DNA from: Vibrio gazogenes
Lineage (GTDB): Bacteria > Pseudomonadota > Gammaproteobacteria > Enterobacterales > Vibrionaceae
Assembly: GCF_023920225.1 (NCBI RefSeq)
Contig: NZ_CP092587.1
Span: 62,001-126,000 of the forward strand
Reading direction: 5' to 3'
Length of the DNA: 64,000 bases
The notes beneath the pieces were generated by a model. The model had not been told where the DNA came from. It was given only the letters and a program-made list of their open reading frames with translations, and ran no database searches. Below are positions 10,701-19,806 of this stretch, one piece after another (the stretch's first letter is position 1; the number at the start of each line of letters is the position of its first letter). The translations under genes were made by a program, and so were the position numbers.

Positions 10701-10882
10701 CCTTGAATCAAATCCGAGCTGGCGCCATAGTAGCCAGTCGTCACAGTGATCACGGTGTTCGTCATCTCTGGATACTCTCGGATTTGCAGTTTGAATACGG
10801 CTTGTAATCCAAGCAATGCAATCAAGAGGCTCAGTGATATGGCGAGAACCGGACGTTTGATGAAAATATCAGTAAAACGCAT
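7769..10882 (-). CDS. vexB: RND-family multidrug efflux permease (HAE-1), VexB-like
   Basis: A 1037-residue inner-membrane proton-driven drug exporter. It starts MRFTDIFIKRPVLAI (TM1) and shows the duplicated RND layout: TM1, large periplasmic loop, TM2-6, TM7, second loop, TM8-12. The TM4 aspartate pair of the proton relay is in LAIGLVVDDAIVVLENVDRH (about residue 405). The C-terminus is short and charged. It follows its adaptor gene by 11 bp, so it is one operon. It lies between ubiK and rep, the place of vexAB in V. cholerae as I recall; the symbol rests on that memory. No outer-membrane partner is encoded, so TolC is the likely channel. Confidence 0.8.
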   Translation of the reverse strand: MRFTDIFIKRPVLAISLSLLIALLGLQAVFKLQIREYPEMTNTVITVTTGYYGASSDLIQGFITQPLEQAIAQADNIDYMTSSSSMGGSTITVKMKLNTDPNAALADILAKTNSVRSQLPKEAEDPSVTMSTGSTTAVVYIGFSSDELNSSQINDYLERVVNPQLFSVSGVSKVDLYGGIKYGLRIWLDPNKMAALKLSASQVMSVLSANNYQSATGQSTGEFVLYNGDADTQVSTPTELERLVIKSDEGQIIRLGDIAKVSLAKSHDTYRATANGKEAIVAAINAAPSANPIDIARDVRAIMPRIDKNMPSNIKMTMLYDSTEAINESIDEVIKTIGEAVLIVLVVITLFLGSFRAVMIPIITIPLSLIGVSLVMQAFGFSWNLMTLLAMVLAIGLVVDDAIVVLENVDRHIKLGETPFRAAIIGTREIALPVIAMTLTLAAVYAPIALTQGITGSLFKEFALSLAGSVIVSGIIALTLSPMMCSKMLVAHSSPSGFESKVHSILDRVTNRYEKMLSAVMLHRTVVIAFALIILASLPVLFKFIPTELAPAEDKGVVMFIANGQSNANLDYMQKTMEHVNDILMAQPEVDLNLEFTGVPTSNQSLGFSVMVPWSQREASQAEIQKRLQGLLKEVPSMSVSAFEMPELPGAGSGLPIQLVLKTPNSFENLFTLASDILDKVQHSPLFVYSTLDLNFDSATMKISIDKDKAGAYGVTMQDIGMTLAALMADGYVNRVDLYGRSYEVIPQVERKYRLNPESMNNYYVLAANGDAIPLRSLIKIDVVSEPRALPHFNQLNSATISAVPTPGVTMGSALEWLNHEVDKTLPVGYTRDYMGESRQFITEGSALYTTFALALAIIFLVLAIQFESVRDPIVIMVSVPLAICGALVALAWGGFFGFTSLNIYSQVGLITLIGLITKHGILICEVAKEVQLKFNKDRIEAVMEAAKIRLRPILMTTAAMIAGLIPLMSATGAGAKQRFSIGIVIVAGLAIGTLFTLFVLPVIYSYLAEKHKPLPVFVEDDEEKQSTDETPNHTAS

Positions 10883-10893
10883 GGAACCTCCGG

Positions 10894-12012
10894 TTAAAGC
10901 ATGGGAACTTCAGATGATGGTGTCAGCGTATCACTTTCCACCACATGAACTTTTGCCCCATTACTTAAGCGGACCTGACCGGAGGTCACAATCGTATCTC
11001 CGTCTTTCACACCACTTAATATGTGAGCTACATCTTTTTTGCGTTCTCCTACCTCAATAACATGTTGTTTGACACGCTTTTCACCATCTTTCTCGGTCAC
11101 AATGTAAACACTGTCACCATAAAGCGTGTAGGCAATTGCCACCTGAGGAATAATTACCTGATCTTTTTGAACCGGCAGTAGGATATTTGCTTTGGCGAAC
11201 ATCCCGCTGCGTAGCTTGCCATCGCTATTTGGAATATTGGCTTCCACCTGAACCAAGCCACTCTGTGCACTGACCGCAGGTTCGATAGCTTTAATCGTCC
11301 CTTTGAACGAGTCATCCGGATAAGCATCGACAGTGATGTTGACTGTTTGACCAACCGAAATCTTAGATAGGTCGGTCTGCGGTATTGTAAAGTGCAGACG
11401 CATCACGGAAGTATCTTCCAGACGGACGATAGTGGAGCCGATATTCATATATTGACCGACATAGATATTGCGGATACCCACCGAACCGGAGAAGGGGGCT
11501 GTGATTTCACGCCGGGCGATAGTCGCTTTCAAACTTTCGATATCTGCAGACAGAGAGAAATAAGCAGCTTCAGCTTCATCGAAAGATTCTTGAGACAAAG
11601 ACCCTTTTGCATACAGGCCTCTGTAGCGCTCATATTTTGCTTTTGCCGCAGGCAAACGAGCTTGCGCACTTTTTAGGTTCGCTTTTTCAACAGCAGAATC
11701 AAGCGTCATCAGCATCTGTCCTTTTTCGACGAAAGCGCCTGACTCGAATGTGATATCTTTAATGACACCACTGGTTTCGGAGGTGAGTGTGACCCCCTGC
11801 TTCGGTTCGATAAAACCGATCGCTTCAATAACAGGCGTCCAATCTTGTACTTTGATTTGAGAAACTGTAATCGGAAATGAGGGTTCGGGCATGTTCGCAA
11901 AATAGTCATTCATCGCTTTTTGCTTGAACAAATTGACTCCGATAACACTACCTAACAGCACAATAACAATCAGTAGCATCGAGAGTGTCCATAATAATGT
12001 CCGCTTTTTCAT
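10894..12012 (-). CDS. vexA: RND efflux periplasmic adaptor (membrane fusion protein), VexA-like
   Basis: A 372-residue HlyD/AcrA-type adaptor. Residues 5-27 form one hydrophobic N-terminal anchor (LLWTLSMLLIVIVLLGSVIG). It is followed by the lipoyl half-motif GVTLTSETSGVIKDI, a short alpha-helical hairpin (about 95-160), the second lipoyl half (REITAPFSGSVGI), then beta-barrel and membrane-proximal domains. It links the RND pump to TolC. It is the first gene of the operon; the start has no strong alternative. In V. cholerae I recall a TetR-type gene (vexR) ahead of vexA; here none is found and rep follows divergently. Confidence 0.82.
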   Translation of the reverse strand: MKKRTLLWTLSMLLIVIVLLGSVIGVNLFKQKAMNDYFANMPEPSFPITVSQIKVQDWTPVIEAIGFIEPKQGVTLTSETSGVIKDITFESGAFVEKGQMLMTLDSAVEKANLKSAQARLPAAKAKYERYRGLYAKGSLSQESFDEAEAAYFSLSADIESLKATIARREITAPFSGSVGIRNIYVGQYMNIGSTIVRLEDTSVMRLHFTIPQTDLSKISVGQTVNITVDAYPDDSFKGTIKAIEPAVSAQSGLVQVEANIPNSDGKLRSGMFAKANILLPVQKDQVIIPQVAIAYTLYGDSVYIVTEKDGEKRVKQHVIEVGERKKDVAHILSGVKDGDTIVTSGQVRLSNGAKVHVVESDTLTPSSEVPML

Positions 12013-12333
12013 TCGATGTTAAACTCCAAGTTTAATGATGAACTAGCCTCAACGAGTTATTTTCCCAGTTTGTGCAACAAGATGTCCCGATAAAAATGAA
12101 TCCGCTATCAGAATGATTGGTTCGCTTGATTGCTAACTTTTTGGTATTGAAGCATGAATTAGGTTGCCATTATAGCTTACAGAGTAGCCATATATGCAAC
12201 ACACTTGTGCAGTAAATTATGTAAAAACTCGCATATTTACCCGAGTGGTAAATTTATCAGCCGAGCATTATCATGAGGACGTGTGAATATCCTCATAAAC
12301 CAGTCATCAAGTTCAGAGCAGATGAGATAACGG
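12013..12333. other. Divergent intergenic region between the RND operon and rep
   Basis: This 321 bp stretch holds the promoters for the pump operon and for rep. I see no coding remnant of a TetR-family regulator and no clear operator dyad. The part from about 12120 to 12240 is AT-rich (TTGGTATTGAAGC, TATGCAACACAC) and is the best place for promoter elements. Confidence 0.5.
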
Positions 12334-14355
12334 ATGAAGTTAAATCCAAGACAAGATGAAGCCGTCAAATATATATCGGGCCCCTGTTTAGTCCTTGCCG
12401 GTGCCGGATCAGGTAAGACCAGAGTAATTACCAATAAAATTGCCTATTTAGTTCAACAGTGTGGGTATAAGGCTCGCAATATTGCGGCGGTGACGTTTAC
12501 CAATAAAGCTGCCAGAGAAATGAAAGAGCGGGTTGCACAAACATTGGGGAAAAAAGAATCCCGTGGCTTGATGGTTTCGACCTTCCATACACTTGGTTTG
12601 AATATCATTCGTCGGGAATATAAAGCGCTCGGTCTTAAGGCTGGTTTTTCTTTGTTTGATGATCAGGACCAGTTGGCCCTTCTCAAAGCATTGACGGAAA
12701 AACAGATCGATGGGGATAAAGATTTATTGCGTCAGTTGCTCAGTACCATCTCCAATTGGAAGAATGACATGTTCTCTCCGGCTCAGGCTAAGGCGAGCGC
12801 CAGAGGTGAACAGGAGCAACTATTTGCTTTTTGTTATGAGCTCTATCAGAACCAGATGAAAGCCTATAATGCACTGGATTTTGATGACTTGATTCTGATG
12901 CCGGTCGGGTTACTGAAGAACAATGAGCAAGTCCGCCAGCACTGGCAATCAAGAATACGTTATCTGCTGGTGGATGAATATCAGGATACCAATACCAGTC
13001 AGTATGAGTTGGTTAAGCTGCTGGTGGGAGCGCGCGGTCGGTTTACAGTTGTGGGTGATGACGACCAGTCGATCTATTCATGGCGGGGGGCCAAACCACA
13101 GAATCTAGTGTTATTGGGAGAAGATTATCCGAACTTACGGCTCATTAAGCTGGAGCAGAATTATCGTTCGACCAATCGGATCTTACATTCAGCCAATATT
13201 TTGATTGCGAACAATGCACACGTCTATGAAAAGAGGCTCTTTTCTGAACTGCCGGATGGTGAACAACTGAAAGTCATCATGGCCAATAATGATGATCATG
13301 AAGCAGAACGTGTCACGGGTGAGATTATCGCCCACAAGTTTATCAATCATACGGAATATCGTGACTATGCCATTCTATACCGGGGGAATCATCAATCCCG
13401 TTTGATTGAGAAAAGCCTGATGCAGAACCGCGTGCCTTATAAAATTTCAGGGGGAACGTCTTTCTTTGCCCGAGCCGAGATTAAAGACATCATGGCGTAT
13501 CTGCGGGTATTGGTGAATCCTGATGATGACAATGCTTTTCTGCGGATCGTTAATACACCGCGCCGTGAGATTGGTCCCGTGACACTGGAGAAGTTGGGCA
13601 GTTATGCCAACATGCGCGGTAAAAGCCTGTTTGAAGCCAGTTTTGAAATCGGGTTGGAACAGCACCTGACGGGAAAGGGGCTGGAAAATTTAAGGCGTTT
13701 TACGCAATGGCTGGTGCGGTTATCGGATCAGGCAGAGCGGGGGGATACGGTTGAAGTCACGCGATCACTGGTGCGCGATATTCATTATGAAGATTGGCTG
13801 TATGAAACCTCATCAAGCCCGAAAGCGGCTGAGATGCGAATGAAAAATGTGTCCGATCTCTATTCATGGATCGTCGCGGATTTGGAGGGCAATAACCCAG
13901 ATCAGGAGAAAAAGACGCTCAAAGAGGTCGTTCAGCGCCTGACTTTACGTGACATGATGGAACGTGGAGAAGAAAACGATGACAGTGATGCGGTACAACT
14001 GATGACCTTACACGCATCCAAAGGGTTGGAATTTCCGTATGTCTATCTGCTCGGGACTGAAGAAGGTATCTTGCCCCATCAAACCAGCATTGATGAAGAT
14101 AACATCGAAGAAGAGCGGCGACTGATGTATGTCGGTATTACCCGGGCCCAGAAAGAGATGACGTTTATCGTCTGTAAAGAAAGACGTCAGTACGGGGAGT
14201 TGATTCGTCCGAGTCACAGTCGTTTTTTAGATGAATTACCTTATGATGACGTGACTTGGGAACAGAAGAAAAAAGAACTTTCACCTCAGGAACGAATGGA
14301 AAAAGGACAAGCGCATATTGCTAATTTGAGAGCCATGTTTAAAAAGGATTCTTGA
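12334..14355 (+). CDS. rep: ATP-dependent DNA helicase Rep
   Basis: A 673-residue superfamily 1A 3'-5' helicase that helps restart and displace proteins at the replication fork. Seen: Walker [10 protein letters not shown] at about residue 24-31, motif Ia [17 protein letters not shown] (Walker B), [27 protein letters not shown] and VGITRAQ. The start [11 protein letters not shown] matches Rep rather than UvrD; UvrD is encoded separately at 36701. The length is the Rep norm (about 673). It is a single gene. Confidence 0.96.
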   Translation: MKLNPRQDEAVKYISGPCLVLAGAGSGKTRVITNKIAYLVQQCGYKARNIAAVTFTNKAAREMKERVAQTLGKKESRGLMVSTFHTLGLNIIRREYKALGLKAGFSLFDDQDQLALLKALTEKQIDGDKDLLRQLLSTISNWKNDMFSPAQAKASARGEQEQLFAFCYELYQNQMKAYNALDFDDLILMPVGLLKNNEQVRQHWQSRIRYLLVDEYQDTNTSQYELVKLLVGARGRFTVVGDDDQSIYSWRGAKPQNLVLLGEDYPNLRLIKLEQNYRSTNRILHSANILIANNAHVYEKRLFSELPDGEQLKVIMANNDDHEAERVTGEIIAHKFINHTEYRDYAILYRGNHQSRLIEKSLMQNRVPYKISGGTSFFARAEIKDIMAYLRVLVNPDDDNAFLRIVNTPRREIGPVTLEKLGSYANMRGKSLFEASFEIGLEQHLTGKGLENLRRFTQWLVRLSDQAERGDTVEVTRSLVRDIHYEDWLYETSSSPKAAEMRMKNVSDLYSWIVADLEGNNPDQEKKTLKEVVQRLTLRDMMERGEENDDSDAVQLMTLHASKGLEFPYVYLLGTEEGILPHQTSIDEDNIEEERRLMYVGITRAQKEMTFIVCKERRQYGELIRPSHSRFLDELPYDDVTWEQKKKELSPQERMEKGQAHIANLRAMFKKDS

Positions 14356-14555
14356 CGAATCGAGTGGGAAAAGCAACGATAGAACACGGTATGATGCGAT
14401 GCTTTGCTGGCAAGACTCAACTGTCTGATTATCGAAGAGATGCCTTTTTTAAGAGCGACTGACGAAAAAGGCGTCAAACGAGAAAAAAAGTTGAAAAAAA
14501 GCTAGACGACAATGAGTGATATCCGTATCATTCCCCTCCGCCGATAGGGCATGAT

Positions 14556-14632
<77 letters not shown>

Positions 14633-14664
14633 TTTGCGGAGGAATGATCGGCAACAGACGTATG

Positions 14665-14740
14665 GTGGCTATAGCTCAGTTGGTAGAGCCCCGGATTGTG
14701 ATTCCGGTTGTCGCGAGTTCGAGTCTCGTTAGCCACCCCA
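14665..14740 (+). tRNA. tRNA-His (anticodon GUG), copy 1
   Basis: A 76 nt gene with acceptor GTGGCTA/TAGCCAC, anticodon loop TTGTGAT and CCA encoded. The base before the acceptor is G (14664) and base 73 is C, giving the G-1:C73 pair specific for tRNA-His. Confidence 0.97.
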
Positions 14741-14859
14741 TTTTCCTGAGAACATTTCCCCATTTGGGCTGTTTTTCAGAGAGACAAACGGACTGTTTGC
14801 CTTGAGCATGTATCCTATGCTGTCGGCAGTGATAGATAATATCAAAGAATAAAATATAT

Positions 14860-14936
<77 letters not shown>

Positions 14937-14946
14937 CTTTTCAGTG

Positions 14947-15022
14947 GTGGCTATAGCTCAGTTGGTAGAGCCCCGGATTGTGATTCCGGTTGTCGCGAGT
15001 TCGAGTCTCGTTAGCCACCCCA
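14947..15022 (+). tRNA. tRNA-His (anticodon GUG), copy 2
   Basis: Identical in sequence to the copy at 14665. It is followed by a second identical tRNA-Pro, so His-Pro appears as a tandem duplication. G-1 and C73 are both kept. Confidence 0.97.
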
Positions 15023-15030
15023 TTTATTCT

Positions 15031-15107
<77 letters not shown>

Positions 15108-15675
15108 CCTTCAAAGCCTCGGTTTTATACCGGGGCTTTCTTGTATCGGTTGTTATCTAATGTCTGCTTCAGAGCGCGAACGTCAACATAGCGCTGTTTG
15201 GTTGCGCATCCATTCTTTTAAAAATAAGCGGACCAGAGGATGGTTTTCGGGGGTTCGAATCCCTCTTCACCGACCACTTTCAAAGCCTCGGTTTTATACC
15301 GGGGCTTTCTTGTATCGGTTGTTATCTAATGTCTGCTTCAGAGCGCGAACGTCAACATAGCGCTGTTTGGTTGCGCATCCATTCTTTTAAAAATAAGCGG
15401 ACCAGAGGATGGTTTTCTGGGGTTCGAATCCCTCTTCACCGACCACCTTCAAAGCCTCGGTTTTATACCGGGGCTTTTTTTGTATCGGTTGTCATCTAAT
15501 GGCTGCTTCAGTGCACGAACGTCGACATAGCGCCGTTTGGTTGCGCATCCATTCTTTTAAAAATGAGCGGACCAGAGGATGGTTTTCTGGGGTTCGAATC
15601 CCTCTTCACCGATCACTTTCAGAGCCTCGGTTTTATACCGGGGCTTTTTTGTATCGGTTGTCACCGCATTGTCTG
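15108..15675 (+). repeat. Three tandem 169-170 bp units with degenerate tRNA-Pro copies, plus a partial fourth
   Basis: Units span 15108-15276, 15277-15445 and 15446-15615; a partial unit ends near 15675. Each holds the terminator stem, then GTATCGGTTGT, then a tRNA-Pro-like sequence. Compared with the intact gene, the D-arm (GCGC-TGTTTGGTT-GCGC) and the whole T-arm plus 3' acceptor and CCA are kept (third copy has one change, GATCA for GACCA). The 5' acceptor CGGTGAA has become CGTCAAC and cannot pair. The anticodon arm is replaced by a longer AT-rich segment (TCTTTTAAAAATAAGCGG), with no proline anticodon. Units 1 and 2 differ by very few bases; unit 3 has diverged more. Confidence 0.85.
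15113..15145 (+). terminator. rho-independent terminator of the tRNA cluster, repeated in each downstream unit
   Basis: AAAGCCTCGG and CCGGGGCTTT form a stem with a TTTTATA loop, followed by CTTG in the first copy and by longer T runs in the later ones (near 15474 and 15644). The same stem recurs at about 15281, 15450 and 15620, so four terminators lie in a row. Confidence 0.8.
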
Positions 15676-16263
15676 ATTTCACACTATACCCATGGAAATA
15701 GTATGTTTTTTGTTTATTAGTTTTTTGAATAGATTCAGTTTCATAGTATTGTGGACATACGCTGTGGGGAGTTTAGTATAATTGACTAGGTTGTCAGATT
15801 ATCGAATGTAAACATTTAGTTAATGTAATGATGGTATTAATAGCCAACAGGAGTGGTTATTTTGGTCTAATATATTGTATGTATGGTTTATGTTCGATAT
15901 TTCTTATTTATATTTGATGTTTTATTAGCATTTTTTCATGTAATGTTTTTCGTGGTTCTAGAGTTTGATTTAGCGTTTTATTCTGATATTTCTATATAAT
16001 TTATATTTAAAACTGATGGCGATTACATTCATACATGATGTTTTCGATTTATTTACATAAGAATAATGCACAAAAAAAGCATTTTTATTCGATTTTTATC
16101 GCAGGTTTTCCGGTTATACTGAATTTATATACTATGTTTATTGCTTTTTTTTGAAATTTTTGCACAATGATAAGCTTTGTGAGTGATCAGCAGAATATGC
16201 TGATATGAAAGGATTCAACTCTTTAGGCTCGGTATTTACTGCGAGTCAGAGGTCAAATTTGTC
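15676..16263. other. AT-rich intergenic region upstream of the ABC importer
   Basis: About 590 bp, strongly AT-rich, with no coding frame of note and no RNA structure that I recognise. It probably holds the promoter and regulatory sites of the importer operon starting at 16264. The spacer between 16060 and 16150 has long A and T tracts that suggest bent DNA. Confidence 0.45.
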
Positions 16264-17982
16264 ATGTCTCTTTTAGAAGTTAAAAATCTTCAAATCGAAT
16301 ATCCGTCACGCCACGGGGTACATGCCGCAGTGAAATCTCTTTCTTTTCAGATTGAGCGCGGAGAAATAGTCGGTGTCGTCGGTGAATCCGGGGCGGGAAA
16401 ATCAACCGTCGGTAATGCCGTGATTGATCTGCTCAGCCCTCCGGGTATTATTGCCGGTGGTGAGGTTTATTTAAATGGTGAAAAGATTTCGGGCCTATCA
16501 CCGGAGCAGATGAGACGTGTGCGGGGATCGAAAATTGGATTTATTTTTCAGGATCCGATGACATCATTGAATCCGCTCTTTACGGTTGAACAGCAACTGA
16601 AAGAAACGATTCATGCCAACATGAAAGTGACGGATGAAGAAGCCTATCAGCGTGCTCTTGCACTCATGCAGCAAGTTGGTATTCCCCAACCTGAGAACCG
16701 CTTGAAACAATACCCACATCAGTTTTCCGGGGGCATGCGTCAGCGAGTCGTTATTGCCATTGCATTGGCAGGTGAACCGGATCTGATTATTGCTGATGAG
16801 CCAACCACCGCTCTGGATGTCTCGATTCAGGATCAAATATTAAGCCTGATTCGTGAATTATGTGTACAGAATCAAGTCGGCTGTATGCTCGTCACCCATG
16901 ATATGGGAGTCGTGTCGAATGTAACCGATCAGGTTGCGGTGATGTATCGTGGTGATCTCGTTGAATTCGGACCGACTGCACAAGTTTTGGGAACACCGCA
17001 GCACCCTTATACCAAAAGCCTTATTTCGGCCGTCCCCCGTTCGGATATCAAGCTTGATCGTTTTCCTCTGGTCAGTTACATCGAAGAAGCGAGTGAGATG
17101 GAACCGCTGGATATTAAGAATCACTGGCTTGGGCAACGTCAGGATCAGCGTGACTATTCCGGTGCATTATTGAAGGTCGAAGATGTTAACCTGCGTTTTG
17201 TGACCAAAGATTCGTTGTTTGAAAGTCGGCGTGAGTATGTGCAAGCTTCAAACCATGTGAGTTTTGATGTGATGGAAGGCGAAACCTTCGGCTTGGTCGG
17301 GGAATCCGGTTCAGGTAAATCAACCATTGCACGCATTATTGCCGGTTTGTATGTACCAAACTCTGGGAAGATAACCTTTGAAGGTATCGATCTCACCGCT
17401 CTCACTTCAGAAAAAGCGCGTCGTCCGCTACGTCGTCAGATGCAGATGGTTTTTCAAAATCCGTATACTTCAATGAATCCTCGCATGAAGGTCTTTGATA
17501 TCATCGCTGAGCCGATACGGTTTCATCATTTGACCAAAAACGAATCTGAAACGCGACAGATTGTCTATGATTTGCTGGATCATGTTGGACTGGGACGAAT
17601 GGCGGGTATTAAGTATCCGCATGAGTTTTCCGGCGGACAACGTCAACGTATTTCAATTGCGCGTGCTTTGGCGACGCGGCCCCGATTATTGATTTGTGAT
17701 GAACCCACATCTGCGCTGGATGTTTCGGTTCAGGCGCAAATCCTGAATTTGTTGAAAGACTTACAAGCGGAATTGAATTTAACCATGCTCTTTATCAGTC
17801 ATGATTTACCGGTGATTCGCCAAATGTGCGATCGGGTTGGCGTGATGAAGATGGGGACATTACTGGAAGTTGCACCGACAGAAAAGTTGTTTTCTGCACC
17901 GCAACATGAATATAGCCGTCAGTTAATCTCTTTGATGCCTGAGTTTACAGGGCTGAAAGAAGATATTGCGGCAATGCGTTGA
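16264..17982 (+). CDS. Peptide-type ABC importer, ATP-binding protein with two fused ATPase domains (DppD-DppF type)
   Basis: A 572-residue protein with two complete ABC ATPases. Domain 1 has Walker A GESGAGKST (about residue 42), signature SGGMRQR and Walker B LIIADEPT. Domain 2 has Walker A GESGSGKST (about residue 350), signature SGGQRQR and Walker B LLICDEPTSALD. Each has the oligopeptide-type C-terminal extension (QHPYTKSLISAVP; QHEYSRQLISLMP). It energises uptake of peptides or similar solutes through the permeases at 19807 and 20781. It is the first gene of the operon. Separate D and F genes are the more common form; the fusion is natural, with no frameshift. Confidence 0.9.
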   Translation: MSLLEVKNLQIEYPSRHGVHAAVKSLSFQIERGEIVGVVGESGAGKSTVGNAVIDLLSPPGIIAGGEVYLNGEKISGLSPEQMRRVRGSKIGFIFQDPMTSLNPLFTVEQQLKETIHANMKVTDEEAYQRALALMQQVGIPQPENRLKQYPHQFSGGMRQRVVIAIALAGEPDLIIADEPTTALDVSIQDQILSLIRELCVQNQVGCMLVTHDMGVVSNVTDQVAVMYRGDLVEFGPTAQVLGTPQHPYTKSLISAVPRSDIKLDRFPLVSYIEEASEMEPLDIKNHWLGQRQDQRDYSGALLKVEDVNLRFVTKDSLFESRREYVQASNHVSFDVMEGETFGLVGESGSGKSTIARIIAGLYVPNSGKITFEGIDLTALTSEKARRPLRRQMQMVFQNPYTSMNPRMKVFDIIAEPIRFHHLTKNESETRQIVYDLLDHVGLGRMAGIKYPHEFSGGQRQRISIARALATRPRLLICDEPTSALDVSVQAQILNLLKDLQAELNLTMLFISHDLPVIRQMCDRVGVMKMGTLLEVAPTEKLFSAPQHEYSRQLISLMPEFTGLKEDIAAMR

Positions 17983-18047
17983 CCTCAACCCCAAAAGATA
18001 GAAGCAAACACACGAAGGGATGAACTTCCCGCATAAGGAGTTATGCA

Positions 18048-19604
18048 ATGAAAATGATAAAAACCAAACTGGCTGTGGCATTGATGGCTGTTGGACTGAG
18101 TTTCTCAGCCGCTGCTGCGGATATTACGATTGCTTATGCAGCTGATCCGGTGTCTATGGACCCTCAAGAACAGTTATCTGAAGCGACCTTACAACTTTCT
18201 CACATGGTGTTCGACCCCCTTGTTCGCTATACCCAGTCTAAAGAATTTGAACCTCGTTTGGCGAAAAGTTGGGAACGCATCAATGACACCACCATGCGCT
18301 TTCATTTGCGTCATGGTGTGAAATTCCACACCGGTAACCCTTTTTCCGCAGATGATATTATCTGGACGTTCAATCGTCTGAAATCTTCAGGGGATTATAA
18401 AGGGATCTTTGCTTCAATCGATAAAGCGGTCAAAGTTGATGATTATACTGTTGATCTGGTGACCAAAGGCCCTTACCCACTCATTTTACAAAATGCGACT
18501 TATATCTTCGCGATGGATAGCAAGTTCTATTCAGGCAAAACCAAAGATGGTAAAGATAAGTCAGAAATCATCAAGCACGGTAATTCTTTCGCATCAACCC
18601 ATGAATCCGGTACTGGCCCATTTGTTGTTACCTATCGTGAGCAAGGCGTAAAAGTCGAGTTTGAACGGTTCAAAGACTACTGGGATAAAGATTCAAAAGG
18701 CAATGTTGATCACCTCACATGGGTACCAATCAAAGAAGATGCAACGCGTGTTGCTGCCCTGCTATCCGGCGACGTTGATATGATTGCACCAGTTGCACCG
18801 AATGATCTGGATCGGATTGATGAAGCAAAAGACATTGATTTGGTCACCATTCCCGGTGAACGGATTATCACCTTCCAGATGAATGAGAAAAGTCAGCCAG
18901 CCTTTAAAGACAAGCGTGTGCGTGAAGCAGTGACTTATGCCGTCAACAATACCGGTATTGTGAAAAAAATCATGAAGGGTTTTGCGACTACCGCAGCACA
19001 ACAGAGTCCGATGGGATATGCGGGTTATAACCCGGACCTGAAACCACGTTACGACCTGAAAAAAGCCAAAGCGCTGATGAAAGAAGCCGGATATGAAAAA
19101 GGCTTTACCATCTCGATGATTGCGCCGAATAACCGTTATGTGAATGATGCAAAAATTGCACAAGCGGTTGCTTCAATGTTGTCTAAAATCGGTATCAAAG
19201 TCGACCTGAAAACCATGCCAAAAGCACAATACTGGCCAGAGTTTGATAAATGTGCCGCAGATATGCTGATGATTGGTTGGGCTTCAGATACACAGGATTC
19301 AGGCAACTTTTCTGAATACCTGACAATGACACGTAACTCTGATACGGGTAAAGGCCAGTATAACTGCGGTTATTATTCGAATCCGGAAGTTGATCGCTTG
19401 GTCGAGGCATCCAACGTTGAAACTGATTCAGCCAAACGTTCAACGATGCTGAAAGAAGTTGAAGCGAAGTTGTATCAGGATGCTGCATTTGTACCGCTAC
19501 ATTGGCAAAACCTTGCCTGGGGCGCTAAATCCAATGTGGATATCAAACCTGTTGTGAACTCGATGAATTATCCTTACTTGGGTGATCTGATCGTTAAAGA
19601 GTAA
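18048..19604 (+). CDS. Peptide-type ABC importer, periplasmic solute-binding protein (SBP family 5)
   Basis: A 518-residue secreted binding protein. Residues 1-23 form a Sec signal peptide ending SAAAA-D. The mature part starts DITIAYAADPVSMDPQEQL, and the domain follows the DppA/OppA family pattern, including WERINDTTMRFHLRHGVKFHTG. A good Shine-Dalgarno (AAGGAG, 18036-18041) precedes the ATG. Cys appear at KCAADM and YNCGYY, possibly a disulfide. The solute cannot be told from sequence; peptides, opines or nickel-type ligands are possible. A terminator-like stem follows, before the permease genes. Confidence 0.9.
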   Translation: MKMIKTKLAVALMAVGLSFSAAAADITIAYAADPVSMDPQEQLSEATLQLSHMVFDPLVRYTQSKEFEPRLAKSWERINDTTMRFHLRHGVKFHTGNPFSADDIIWTFNRLKSSGDYKGIFASIDKAVKVDDYTVDLVTKGPYPLILQNATYIFAMDSKFYSGKTKDGKDKSEIIKHGNSFASTHESGTGPFVVTYREQGVKVEFERFKDYWDKDSKGNVDHLTWVPIKEDATRVAALLSGDVDMIAPVAPNDLDRIDEAKDIDLVTIPGERIITFQMNEKSQPAFKDKRVREAVTYAVNNTGIVKKIMKGFATTAAQQSPMGYAGYNPDLKPRYDLKKAKALMKEAGYEKGFTISMIAPNNRYVNDAKIAQAVASMLSKIGIKVDLKTMPKAQYWPEFDKCAADMLMIGWASDTQDSGNFSEYLTMTRNSDTGKGQYNCGYYSNPEVDRLVEASNVETDSAKRSTMLKEVEAKLYQDAAFVPLHWQNLAWGAKSNVDIKPVVNSMNYPYLGDLIVKE

Positions 19605-19705
19605 CGGTACCTGCTTAGCCAGCTTGATATCTTGTTGATCGATAGATTGTGTTGATCGATAGATGGTGATTGAGTGCTGGCGTGTATTTGTTTTCCTGTT
19701 ATTAC

Positions 19706-19742
19706 GGTGCTTATTTCATTCAGTCGGATAAGCACCTTTTTC
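19706..19742 (+). terminator. Stem-loop with T run between binding-protein and permease genes
   Basis: GGTGCTTAT (19706-19714) pairs with ATAAGCACC (19728-19736) and is followed by TTTTT. Lying inside the operon, it probably works as a partial terminator that keeps permease expression below that of the binding protein, a pattern known in ABC import operons. Confidence 0.75.
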
Positions 19743-19806
19743 AGACTGAACTCTCGTTAAAGTCATTTGGCTTGTAGCGAGGTCACAGATAGCCAAGGGG
19801 CAATAT

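Noticed and set aside
15108..15675. CRISPR array as an explanation of the tandem units
   Set aside because: Units of 169-170 bp have no short repeat plus unique spacer structure; the whole unit is repeated.
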